Of a stretch of 37,539 nucleotides of DNA, positions 20,270 to 27,632 are shown in pieces (positions within the stretch are counted from its first letter, which is position 1; the number at the start of each line of letters is the position of its first letter). The notes under the pieces were generated by a model that had not been told where the DNA came from, made no database searches, and saw only the letters and a program-made list of their open reading frames with translations. A program made the translations under genes and the position numbers. Origin of the DNA: Coriobacteriaceae bacterium (GTDB lineage: Bacteria; Actinomycetota; Coriobacteriia; Coriobacteriales; Coriobacteriaceae); NCBI GenBank assembly GCA_902363125.1, contig CABIZD010000018.1, forward strand, positions 1-37,539, given 5' to 3'.

Positions 20270-20626
20270 GTGGAGCGTATGGAGTACAAGACGACGGCAA
20301 AGTTGGTCATTCAAGCGTGCGACAAGGATTTGCCGGGCGTGTTCGGCCACGGCTGCGTCTTGCTGCTGCAAGGTATCGCCCGCGAACACTCGCTCAACCG
20401 AGCCGCTAAAAGCATGGGCATGGCGTATTCCAAGGCCTGGCGCATTGTGAACGAGGCCGAAGGGCAGCTGGGATGCAAACTCATCGAGCGCGACGGAGCC
20501 CGCGGATCCACCCTCACCCCCGCCGGCGAGCGAGCCATAGCGGTCTACGAGGAGCTACAGGCCGACATCAACAACGTCATTGCCACCAAAGCAAACGACC
20601 TCATCGCCAGCATCACTAAAAAGTAG
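20270..20626 (+). CDS. ModE/LysR-type winged-helix DNA-binding protein without an effector domain
   Basis: A 118-residue protein that is almost only a winged HTH. HSLNRAAKSMGMAYSKAWRIVNEAEGQLGCKLIERDGARGSTLTPAGERAI matches the N-terminal domain of ModE, the molybdate-responsive regulator. The C-terminal molybdate-binding (MOP/TOBE) domains are missing, as in several short ModE-like regulators of anaerobes. The start could be GTG 20270 or ATG 20279, both with GGAG nearby. It is the only complete plus-strand gene in the window. It is divergent from guaB and its stop codon abuts the stop of the next, convergent gene. Nothing nearby is a molybdate transporter, so its target is unknown. Confidence 0.8.
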   Translation: MERMEYKTTAKLVIQACDKDLPGVFGHGCVLLLQGIAREHSLNRAAKSMGMAYSKAWRIVNEAEGQLGCKLIERDGARGSTLTPAGERAIAVYEELQADINNVIATKANDLIASITKK

Positions 20627-21619
20627 CTACTTGCGGAGGGCGTTATCTAGGGTGGCGGCCACGATCAAGGGGTCGTCGGTGCCGGCGAAGAGGCGGACGG
20701 TGCTCCCCTGCTTGCCGCGTGGAGCCGAAAGGCGCGTCGTTGCGCCGCCGGCGGGCGATGTGCGAAACTCCCCGGACAAAGCATCGAACAGCTCGCCCGC
20801 ACTACGCTCGATAAGATCAAATTCAACTGCCGGGCCAAAGCCGTGCTCGAGGATTCCCGTTGCAACAGCATGGTCGGGATGCGAGCTCAGCCCGGGATAG
20901 CGTACGTTGCGCACCATCTCGTTGGCGGCCAGATACTCGGCCAGCGCACGGGCGCGATCGAAATGCGCCTGCATGCGGACATCGAGCGAGTCCAGCCCGC
21001 GTTCCAGCACACCGGCCTCGTCAGCAGGCATATCAAGCTTGGCCAAGCCACAGCCCTCAAGCAGGGCATGCGCGCACTCGGCAGCAGCATCCACACGATG
21101 GCGCTTGAGCTGCGAGCGCGCGACCGATACGGCAACCAACTTGCGCGGAGCCTTGCCAGCGCACACGCGGTCGAGCGCCTCGAGCGACAGCACGGCACCC
21201 AGCCGCAGCGGATCGCAGCCAAAAGCCGACGCCACGGTGTTGTCAACAACCAGCAGCGCATGGGCCTCACGCGCCGCCCGACCCAGCGCACGCAGATCGG
21301 GCACACGCAGACCAAACCCGCCGATGGAGTTGACGAACCACCACAGGTGCGGCCCCTCGGCATCAAACGAAGCATCAAAGCCCTCGGACGCAGCGACAAA
21401 CGCCTCGGCGGACGGCGAGCCCACCAGCACAACATCACAGCCATCAAAGCTGCGCGCAAACGCATCGGCAAAGTCATCGGCAAACGCAACCAGGCGCTCA
21501 CCGGGGCGCACAATCCCCAACAGCGACAACGCCGCCGGCACATGCGAGGCCGCAAGCAACAACGCCTCACGGGCGCCGGCCCTCAAAGCCCAGGCCTCTT
21601 CTAGCTGCTGTACGCCCAT
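20627..21619 (-). CDS. Degenerate Cys/Met-metabolism PLP-fold protein (cystathionine gamma-synthase-like)
   Basis: The fold-type I transsulfuration family is recognisable in AREALLLAASHVPAALSLL, HALLVVDNTVASAFGCDPLRLGAV, ERGLDSLDVRMQAHFDRARALAEYL and VRNVRYPGLSSHPDHAVA. The segment normally reading HSxTKYxxGHSD, which holds the PLP-binding lysine, is replaced by a non-matching LSLEALDRVCAGKAPRK stretch. About 60 N-terminal residues that normally include the PLP-phosphate Tyr/Arg are missing. At about 330 residues it is short for the family (380-400). The start at 21619 has AGGGACGG upstream; longer starts at 21637 or 21643 are possible. It may be a divergent or non-enzymatic relative. The frame is intact, so it is not called a pseudogene. 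Confidence 0.7.
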   Translation of the reverse strand: MGVQQLEEAWALRAGAREALLLAASHVPAALSLLGIVRPGERLVAFADDFADAFARSFDGCDVVLVGSPSAEAFVAASEGFDASFDAEGPHLWWFVNSIGGFGLRVPDLRALGRAAREAHALLVVDNTVASAFGCDPLRLGAVLSLEALDRVCAGKAPRKLVAVSVARSQLKRHRVDAAAECAHALLEGCGLAKLDMPADEAGVLERGLDSLDVRMQAHFDRARALAEYLAANEMVRNVRYPGLSSHPDHAVATGILEHGFGPAVEFDLIERSAGELFDALSGEFRTSPAGGATTRLSAPRGKQGSTVRLFAGTDDPLIVAATLDNALRK

Positions 21620-21641
21620 ACGACACCGTCCCTTCATAAGC

Positions 21642-21677
21642 AAAAACCCACGATGCGGGTGTTCCCCGCATCGTGGG
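21642..21677 (-). terminator. Rho-independent terminator of the sucrose operon
   Basis: A perfect 13-bp stem (CCCACGATGCGGG at 21647-21659, complement at 21665-21677) with a 5-base loop is followed on the minus strand by TTTTTG. It begins 39 bases past the GH32 stop and separates that gene from the PLP-fold gene. Confidence 0.93.
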
Positions 21678-21715
21678 CAACGGCTGCAGTATAGCGCCGA
21701 TATGCGACGAATCGC

Positions 21716-23257
21716 CTAGATGTTGAGCGTGTGATAGTTCACGCTCGCACCCGGAGCGTCAACGGTCACGCCATAGGCCTCGGGATAGATGCGCGTCGAA
21801 AACACGAGCGCGCCATCATTCACAAACACCTCGACCGACGAGACATCGCCAACAATGCGCACGTTACGAACCTCGTCGACGGGCTCCCAGCGCACGGTAC
21901 GACCGCAACCGGCAGAAGCGCGACCCTCATCGGTAAATCGCATCTCAAAGCGCGCAGGCAGCTCGCCATTGGCGGGCACAAACGCCAGCTTCAGCTCATC
22001 ATCAACGATCGCGGTAAGCGCGCCGTCGACACCGTCAACAACAACGTCAAAGCAGGTATCGCCGGCAACCTCCAACGAGCCCTCTCCCACACGCACCGAG
22101 GCATAATGGCGCTCAATCTCGCGCGCCGGCTGCTGCAGCACCACGCCGCCGTCACCGGCCGTAAGCTCGCGCGGCACTGTCATGCAGTGCTGCCAGCCGC
22201 ACGCCACGGTGGGCGCATTGTCATAGGTCGGCTCATCGGGCATGCCCATCCAGCCGATCAGAATGTGGCGACCATCCTCGGACGTAAACTCCTGCGGAGC
22301 ATAGAAGTCAAAACCGGCGTCCCACAGGCGGAACTCGCCCAGCTCATAAGCGTCCTTGCCACCAGTAATGTCGCCCGATACAGGCATGTAGCCAGCGGCA
22401 TACACATTGCCGCGGTCCCAACGACCGCCCTCGAGCCCCTGGGGCGAAAACGACAGCCACTTCGCCGGCACACCGCCATCGTCCTCAAGCTCAAGGTATC
22501 CCGGGCACTCCCACATAAAGCCAAAACGCTCGGGCGTAGACACACGGCTCTCGAGCTCCCAGCTCATCATGTCCGCCGAACCATACACCAGGATCTCGCC
22601 TACATCGCGCCCGGCACCCTCGCCGTGCATGGCGCAAAATCGACTATGGACATGCGGCCCGTCCACGCGACGACGCGCGCCCAGCACCATGTGGTAACGT
22701 CCATCATCATCGCGCCACACCTTGGGGTCACGCACGTGGCAGGTCAAATCCTCGGGATAATCCTCGGACGCCAGCACCACGCGCTTTTGGCTGAACTCCC
22801 GACCGGCAAGGCCATCAACGCTCTCGACATAGACGGTATCGGCGCGGCGTCCGGTATTGACGTAGTCGTACGTACCGTCCGCATCGGAAAGCTTAACGTT
22901 GCCTGTGTACAGTACGCGTATGTGGCCGTCCTCGGCAAGCGCGGAGCCCGAATACACACCGTGACAATCGAACGGCTCGTCGGGCAGCAGCGGAGCGCCA
23001 ACGTAGTCCCACGTCATAAGGTCGCGGCTCGTCGCATGACCCCAGGCCTTAACGCCGCCCTCGACATCAAACGGCGCATATTGAAAATAAGCGTGGAACA
23101 CGCCGCCTGCTTGGCAAAGACCGTTGGGGTCGTTGAGCCAACCCGCCGGCGGCATAATATGGAAGTGCTGGCCATACGCGCCATGACCGCACTCAGAGGC
23201 GGCAGCGTCAACAGCGGCAACCAGCTTTGCAAGGTCGCGACCAAGTGCATTAGACAT
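21716..23257 (-). CDS. scrB: Sucrose-6-phosphate hydrolase (GH32 invertase)
   Basis: Splits sucrose-6-phosphate, produced by the PTS, into glucose-6-phosphate and fructose in the cytoplasm. The three GH32 catalytic motifs are visible: WLNDPNG with nucleophile Asp43, the transition-state motif CHVRDPKVW near residue 172, and the acid/base motif WECPGYLE near residue 247. An N-terminal five-blade propeller is followed by a C-terminal beta-sandwich (about residues 385-513, ending VEVFVNDGALVFSTRIYP). No signal peptide is present, which fits the cytoplasmic PTS route. The 513-residue length is normal. It follows the sucrose PTS gene by 106 bp. Confidence 0.93.
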   Translation of the reverse strand: MSNALGRDLAKLVAAVDAAASECGHGAYGQHFHIMPPAGWLNDPNGLCQAGGVFHAYFQYAPFDVEGGVKAWGHATSRDLMTWDYVGAPLLPDEPFDCHGVYSGSALAEDGHIRVLYTGNVKLSDADGTYDYVNTGRRADTVYVESVDGLAGREFSQKRVVLASEDYPEDLTCHVRDPKVWRDDDGRYHMVLGARRRVDGPHVHSRFCAMHGEGAGRDVGEILVYGSADMMSWELESRVSTPERFGFMWECPGYLELEDDGGVPAKWLSFSPQGLEGGRWDRGNVYAAGYMPVSGDITGGKDAYELGEFRLWDAGFDFYAPQEFTSEDGRHILIGWMGMPDEPTYDNAPTVACGWQHCMTVPRELTAGDGGVVLQQPAREIERHYASVRVGEGSLEVAGDTCFDVVVDGVDGALTAIVDDELKLAFVPANGELPARFEMRFTDEGRASAGCGRTVRWEPVDEVRNVRIVGDVSSVEVFVNDGALVFSTRIYPEAYGVTVDAPGASVNYHTLNI

Positions 23258-23319
23258 ATCAAAGTCCTAACGGATCGAAAGTAACAAGGCGCCAGAGGTC
23301 GGCACCAGATACGGGAAAC

Positions 23320-23344
23320 GCCCGCGAGCATACAACCCGCGGGC
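23320..23344 (-). other. Hairpin between the sucrose PTS and GH32 genes
   Basis: A 7-bp stem GCCCGCG / CGCGGGC (23320-23326, 23338-23344) with an 11-base loop lies 19 bases past the PTS stop. It has no real T-tract, so it may stabilise the permease message or cause partial termination before scrB. Confidence 0.4.
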
Positions 23345-23363
23345 ACCCCTCAATCAAAAGCTC

Positions 23364-24764
23364 TTAGGCCTGCTCGGAAGCCTTGGGCTCGTCCTTGTAC
23401 AAGACAAACGAGACGGCAAAGGAAACCAGCGCGGCGACCGCAAACATGATCGCGTACTGCACGGGTTGGGCCAGGCACAGCAGGATACCGAAGATACCGG
23501 TAACGCCCGTGCCGGAGGCAGCCAGCGAAGTGAGCGCGCAGACCAGGGCACCGCAACCGCCGCCGATGCAGCCGGCGATGAAGGGCTTAAAGAAGCGCAG
23601 GTTCACACCAAAGATGGCCGGCTCGGTAATGCCCATGAAGGCGGACAGAGCCGAAGGAAGCGCCAAGCCCTTAATCTTGGCATCGCGGGTCTTAAAGGCA
23701 ACGGCGAGTGCGGCGCCACCCTGAGCGATGTTGGCAGCACTGGCGATGGGCAGCCAGTAGGTCACGCCATACTGAGCGAGCTGGCCCAGGTCGATGGCGG
23801 TGTACATCTGGTGGATACCGGTAACGACCGTGGGGGCATAGAACAGGCCGACGATAAAGGAACCGATGCCGAAGGGCAGGGTCAGCAGGGCCTGAATCAG
23901 ACCGAGGATGGCGTTCTCGGCCCAGACAAAGACGGGGCCGACGGCAACGAGCGTCACGAGCACGGTCACGAACACCGAGACGAGCGGAGTCACAAAGAGA
24001 TCGAACATCTCGGGAACGATCTTGTGCAGGCGCTTCTCGAGGAAGGCGAGAATGGCACAGGCGATGACGATGGGGATCACATGACCCTGATAGCCGACCC
24101 ACTCAAAGCTGTAGACGCCGGGGATGACGGTAACCATGGTCTGCACGCCCTCGGAGGCAACCGTATAGGCGCTCTGCAGCGAGGAGTTGATGAATGCACC
24201 ACCGACGACGGCGCCCAGATACGGGTTGGCGCCAAAGGCCTTAGCGGCGGAGTAACCGATCAGGATCTGCAGAATGCCAAAGGACGTGCCCGAGACCAGA
24301 TCGGCGATCTTATAAATAAAGTTATTGGTGTCGAGCGCGATAAAGCCGTTGGAGGCCATAAAGTTGAGGGCGCTCATAATGCCCAGCAGCAGGCCCGAAG
24401 CCACGATGGCGGGGATGATTGGGACAAAGACGTCGCCGAGCACCTTAATGGCACGCATAAAGATGTTCTGCTGCTGCGCCGCGGCCTCCTTGACCTCGGC
24501 CTTGGTGGCAGCCTCGACGCCACTGAGCGCGATGAACTCTTCGTAGACCTTGTTGACGGTGCCGGTACCAAAAATAATCTGGAGCTGGCCCTGGGCCTCA
24601 AAGACGCCCTTGGCGCCGTCGATATTCTCGAGGGCCTCCTTGTCGACCTTGGCGTTATCTGCAATCACCAGGCGCAGACGCGTGGCGCAGTGTGCGGCCG
24701 AAATAACGTTGTCGGCGCCACCGATGTTGTCGAGCACCTCTTGGGCTGATTTGCGGTAGTCCAT
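23364..24764 (-). CDS. scrA: Sucrose-type PTS permease IIBC
   Basis: Imports sucrose and phosphorylates it to sucrose-6-phosphate. The IIB domain has the active cysteine in AAHCATRLRL (Cys26 with this start) and GQLQIIFGTGTVNKVYEEF. A linker precedes a IIC domain of about ten helices, with VVTGIHQMYTAID and GITEPAIFGVNLRF. No IIA domain is fused. The start at 24764 (MDYRKSAQ) begins exactly at the domain and has GGAGG/AAGGGAA upstream. A start at 24797 would add 11 residues. The sucrose specificity is inferred from the downstream GH32 hydrolase and upstream LacI regulator. Its promoter region carries two LacI-type operators. Confidence 0.92.
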   Translation of the reverse strand: MDYRKSAQEVLDNIGGADNVISAAHCATRLRLVIADNAKVDKEALENIDGAKGVFEAQGQLQIIFGTGTVNKVYEEFIALSGVEAATKAEVKEAAAQQQNIFMRAIKVLGDVFVPIIPAIVASGLLLGIMSALNFMASNGFIALDTNNFIYKIADLVSGTSFGILQILIGYSAAKAFGANPYLGAVVGGAFINSSLQSAYTVASEGVQTMVTVIPGVYSFEWVGYQGHVIPIVIACAILAFLEKRLHKIVPEMFDLFVTPLVSVFVTVLVTLVAVGPVFVWAENAILGLIQALLTLPFGIGSFIVGLFYAPTVVTGIHQMYTAIDLGQLAQYGVTYWLPIASAANIAQGGAALAVAFKTRDAKIKGLALPSALSAFMGITEPAIFGVNLRFFKPFIAGCIGGGCGALVCALTSLAASGTGVTGIFGILLCLAQPVQYAIMFAVAALVSFAVSFVLYKDEPKASEQA

Positions 24765-24820
24765 GACTTCCCTTTCCTCCAACGGGAGCATCTGCACCCG
24801 GCCATCTTTGACACTTACAC

Positions 24821-24834
24821 TGTAATCGTTTTCA
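24821..24834 (-). promoter_or_regulatory. LacI-type operator 1 upstream of scrA
   Basis: On the minus strand it reads TGAAAACGATTACA, close to the LacI/GalR core TGAAAnCGnTTnCA with a central CG. An identical 14-mer lies 26 bp away at 24847-24860. Confidence 0.8.
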
Positions 24835-24846
24835 GTTTCATATGTC

Positions 24847-24860
24847 TGTAATCGTTTTCA
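24847..24860 (-). promoter_or_regulatory. LacI-type operator 2 upstream of scrA
   Basis: This is an exact second copy of TGAAAACGATTACA; both copies are followed by G, so the direct repeat is 15 bases. The 26-bp spacing would allow two repressor dimers to bind side by side over the scrA promoter. Confidence 0.8.
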
Positions 24861-24948
24861 CAGTAGGGTGAACGGTAGGAAAAAGCCGGCGAAAGGTAGT
24901 TTTACGGCAAAAACAGGCGACTCAGAGGCAGGCAGACGTACCCAAAAT

Positions 24949-25920
24949 CTAGACATTCATAAGCTGATGGCCGAGCTTGAGCGTCTTTAGACCGCTCTCC
25001 CCCTCCACACCATCGAGCGTGTTGAGCAACATATTGGTCGCCTCGACGCCGCTGGTCAGGTAGCCGTAATGCACGGTGGGAATGCCGCCCGTCAGCGCGC
25101 GCAAAAACGCGTTGTCGCCAAAACCGCTCACGCGGTGTATACCCTCGCCCACGCCGCGAACCTCATCGATGGCACGCAGTGCGCCCGCCGCCATGGTGTC
25201 GGTTGCGCATGCGATAAACGAAACATCGGGAGCGACGGAAAGCAGCTCACGCGCCGCACCATAACCCGAGTCGAGCGTAAACGAGCCGAGGCGAATCAAG
25301 GCGGCATCGAGCGGGTTACCCGCGGCGCGCAATCCGGCCTCAAAACCGCGACGGCGGTCATAACCGGCCGCGCGGTCCTCTTCGGTAACTCCAATGTAGG
25401 CGATCTTGCCGTCCACGCGGCCTGCAAGCGCATGGCCCAGCTCAAAAGCGGCCTCGTAATCGTCGTGATAGACGCACGCCACGCCCTCAACATTCTGGCC
25501 GATCAGCACGATGGGCACGCGGCACGACTCAATCGCCCGGCGATGCTCGTCGGTAATCATAGTTGCCACCAGCACAATGCCATCGACCGGGTGGTTTTGG
25601 AATAAATCGAGGTACTCGAGCTCGCGATCGGCCGCGTTGTCGGTATTGGCAAGCAGCATCTGGTAGCCACGGCGACCGAGCACCTGGCCAATACCGGCGG
25701 TAATGCGGCTTACGGATTCCGAGTTAATCTTGGGTACGATGACGCCGATGAGCTTAGTGGAACCGGTGCGCAGCGCGCGAGCCTGGCTGGACCGCACGTA
25801 TCCTGTCAGCTCAATCGCCTTCTTAATGCGATCGGCCTTATCCGCCGATATGTAGCCACCATTGAGGTAGCGCGAGACGGCGGCGCTCGAAACGCCGGCC
25901 AGCTCGGCCACATCTTTCAT
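24949..25920 (-). CDS. scrR: LacI-family sucrose-operon repressor
   Basis: DNA-binding regulator of the adjacent sucrose genes. The N-terminal LacI HTH and hinge read MKDVAELAGVSSAAVSRYLNGGYISADKADRIKKAI. The periplasmic-binding-protein-like effector domain runs from about residue 58 (KLIGVIVPKINSESVSRITAGI, PVDGIVLVATMI, IACATDTMAAGALRAI). I chose the ATG at 25920: the possible earlier start at 25962 lies inside the -10 element and its coding would pass through the operator at 25945-25958. That gives 323 residues, a normal size. The ribosome site is weak. An in-frame GTG three codons earlier is another option. Sucrose specificity is inferred from its neighbours. Confidence 0.9.
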   Translation of the reverse strand: MKDVAELAGVSSAAVSRYLNGGYISADKADRIKKAIELTGYVRSSQARALRTGSTKLIGVIVPKINSESVSRITAGIGQVLGRRGYQMLLANTDNAADRELEYLDLFQNHPVDGIVLVATMITDEHRRAIESCRVPIVLIGQNVEGVACVYHDDYEAAFELGHALAGRVDGKIAYIGVTEEDRAAGYDRRRGFEAGLRAAGNPLDAALIRLGSFTLDSGYGAARELLSVAPDVSFIACATDTMAAGALRAIDEVRGVGEGIHRVSGFGDNAFLRALTGGIPTVHYGYLTSGVEATNMLLNTLDGVEGESGLKTLKLGHQLMNV

Positions 25921-25944
25921 CTTTACCACGAGAACCCCTGTCGT

Positions 25945-25966
25945 TGAAATCGCTTTCACCATAATA
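25945..25966 (-). promoter_or_regulatory. Autoregulatory operator and -10 element of scrR
   Basis: On the minus strand, TATTAT (25966-25961, a good -10) is followed two bases later by TGAAAGCGATTTCA (25958-25945), a perfect match to TGAAAnCGnTTTCA. A repressor bound there would cover the transcription start, so the regulator probably represses itself. No convincing -35 was seen. Confidence 0.75.
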
Positions 25967-25975
25967 CCTGTTCGT

Positions 25976-26120
25976 TCCGGCGTTCTGACGAACGCCGGAC
26001 TACTCGACGCTGCGCGGGTATCTGCCGGACGATCTGCCGCTCAAACCGTCGCTCGCGTACATGAAGTACGCGTCGCTCCTCTTTCGCGGCACCTCGCCAC
26101 GGCAGCTGCCCGCTCGCTGA
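25976..26120. repeat. Inverted-repeat-rich intergenic segment between the Pel operon and scrR
   Basis: This segment in the 208-bp gap contains a 10-bp perfect hairpin TCCGGCGTTC / GAACGCCGGA (25976-25985, 25990-25999). It also has a 7-bp hairpin CGCGTAC / GTACGCG (26054-26060, 26066-26072) and a palindrome GGCAGCTGCC (26101-26110). The plus strand is open without a stop from 25989 to 26117, but there is no ribosome site and the only ATG (26061) would give 19 residues. I see no gene here. The density of repeats suggests a dispersed intergenic repeat or a structured transcript end. Confidence 0.5.
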
Positions 26121-26171
26121 CGTATGCTCGACCAGGAGCGCCCCTCTTTGTGCAATCTGCTCGCTAGGGTT

Positions 26172-26837
26172 CTACCCGTGATATTCGCCGTTGTATTGGA
26201 TCAACGTCAGGTCCTCCACGCCATCGAGCGCGCGAATGGCGTCGGCATACGGCATATCAACGCCATCCGAGAACAGCTCGACGGCCATCTCGACTTTGTC
26301 GCCGCGCATCGTCTTGGACTTGACGGTGAACTTGGTGCGCCCAAATGCACGCACGATATCGTCGCCAGTGGTCTGGCCCGTGTAGTGGATGACCATCATG
26401 TACACGCGCGCCTTGTCCTGGTGGCTCGCAAAACCGGCGATCATCACCACGATCACCACTGCCGTGAGCCCCACGAGCGCGTACATGCCGGCACCTGCCG
26501 TAATGCCCGTGGTAATGGCCCAAAACAGATACAGCAGGTCGAGCGGGTCCTTGACCGCCGTACGATAGCGGACGATAGACAGAGCACCGACCATACCGAG
26601 CGAGATAACCACGTTGGTCGAGATCGCGAGCGTGACCATGCAGGTGAGCACGCACATGCCCACGAGCGTCACGGCAAAGCTACGCGAATACACCACGCCG
26701 GTAAAAAAGCGCTTGTACACGTAATAGATCAGGATGCCCATGGCGAGCGCCACGAGCAGCGACAGGCCGATCTTGGCAGGGTCGACCTGGCCAAACGCCT
26801 CCAAGACGGAGTTCTTAAAAAAGTCCCTGGTGCTCAT
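26172..26837 (-). CDS. DUF4956 membrane protein
   Basis: The family has no established function. Four or so membrane helices lie in residues 20-135 (IGLSLLVALAMGILIYYVY, SFAVTLVGMCVLTCMVTLAI, VVISLGMVGALSIVRYRTAVKDPLDLLYLFWAITTGITAGAGMYALVGLTAVVIVVMI). The central VGALSIVRYRTAVKDPLDLLYLFWAI is the recognisable family core. A soluble C-terminal domain of about 80 residues resembles an alpha-beta (ferredoxin-like) module. It starts 3 bp after the VTC gene and is the last gene of the Pel-linked run. DUF4956 proteins are often found beside VTC-domain and CotH genes, which is exactly the order here. Confidence 0.88.
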   Translation of the reverse strand: MSTRDFFKNSVLEAFGQVDPAKIGLSLLVALAMGILIYYVYKRFFTGVVYSRSFAVTLVGMCVLTCMVTLAISTNVVISLGMVGALSIVRYRTAVKDPLDLLYLFWAITTGITAGAGMYALVGLTAVVIVVMIAGFASHQDKARVYMMVIHYTGQTTGDDIVRAFGRTKFTVKSKTMRGDKVEMAVELFSDGVDMPYADAIRALDGVEDLTLIQYNGEYHG

Positions 26838-26840
26838 GGT

Positions 26841-27632
26841 CTAAATATCCCCTCGGTTCTCAAAATCCGATTCCCAGTAATTAAATCCGCGCAAGTAGGC
26901 GGTCTTTTCGTAACACAGGCAGTACTTGGAGACCGCCGTGAGCTCGGCCGCGCCCGGCGGCACCATATCGCGCACCAGCTGCGGGCAAAACTCCGTAAAC
27001 TTGACCTCCATCACCAGCTTGCCGGGCTCCAGAACCGGCAGCGCGGGCAGCGTCGCGTCAAAGATGTCAAAGCTACCCACCGCGGCACGCACGTTCATGT
27101 CAAACGTGATGCGCACGGTGCCCTCATCCATCACCCACGGCTCGCGCTCATAGTCCACGATGGTCCGCGGGCGCATCACGTTGCAGATGCACTCGATGTA
27201 GAACTCGCGGCAGAGCGGATAGGGGCTCCTCAGCAAAAAGTCGTAGTCGCCAGCCAAAATCTGCTCAAACTCGCCACGCGTGAGCGGTGCGTCCTCCTTG
27301 TAGATCCAGCTACCGTACTTCTTTTTGCGCTCGAGCTTAATCACTTTGTCGCCGCCGTTATAGATGCGCACGCGATACTTTTTGCGCATGAGAATACCGG
27401 CGTCTTTTTCCTCGTAGGCCGAGTTGCAGTAGTCGTCAAAGTACAGGCTGCGAATGGTGTAACCGCCCGCCTGCGCATGCTTGTCCAGCTTAAACACCGG
27501 CGCCATGCGACAGGCAAGCGCAGTGTGCTCACCCTCGTTAATGAGATATTTGAGCTCGTGGCGGTAACGCTCCTGCGTGGTACGCGCAGGAGGTGCCGCC
27601 AGGCGCTCAAGCAGCGCGCTAGCCCTCCTCAT
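26841..27632 (-). CDS. VTC-domain protein, polyphosphate polymerase-like
   Basis: Belongs to the VTC/triphosphate-tunnel family, whose best-known member makes polyphosphate from ATP. The tunnel's basic and acidic strands are visible in order: RHELKYLI, TIRSLYFDD, KKYRVRIYNGGDKVIKLERKKKYGSWIYKE, RPRTIVDYEREPWV, GTVRITFDMNVRAA, KLVMEVKFTEF and AVSKYCLCYEK. At 263 residues it is a stand-alone domain without SPX or membrane parts. The DUF4956 protein downstream may supply a membrane anchor. It begins inside the end of the CotH gene (14-base overlap) with GGAGG 6 bases before the ATG. Polyphosphate synthesis is the family expectation and has not been shown for this protein. Confidence 0.85.
   Translation of the reverse strand: MRRASALLERLAAPPARTTQERYRHELKYLINEGEHTALACRMAPVFKLDKHAQAGGYTIRSLYFDDYCNSAYEEKDAGILMRKKYRVRIYNGGDKVIKLERKKKYGSWIYKEDAPLTRGEFEQILAGDYDFLLRSPYPLCREFYIECICNVMRPRTIVDYEREPWVMDEGTVRITFDMNVRAAVGSFDIFDATLPALPVLEPGKLVMEVKFTEFCPQLVRDMVPPGAAELTAVSKYCLCYEKTAYLRGFNYWESDFENRGDI

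Noticed and set aside
20627..21619. Calling the PLP-fold gene a pseudogene
   Set aside because: The frame is intact with a ribosome site, and no stop or frameshift is seen. Loss of the lysine motif alone does not prove decay.
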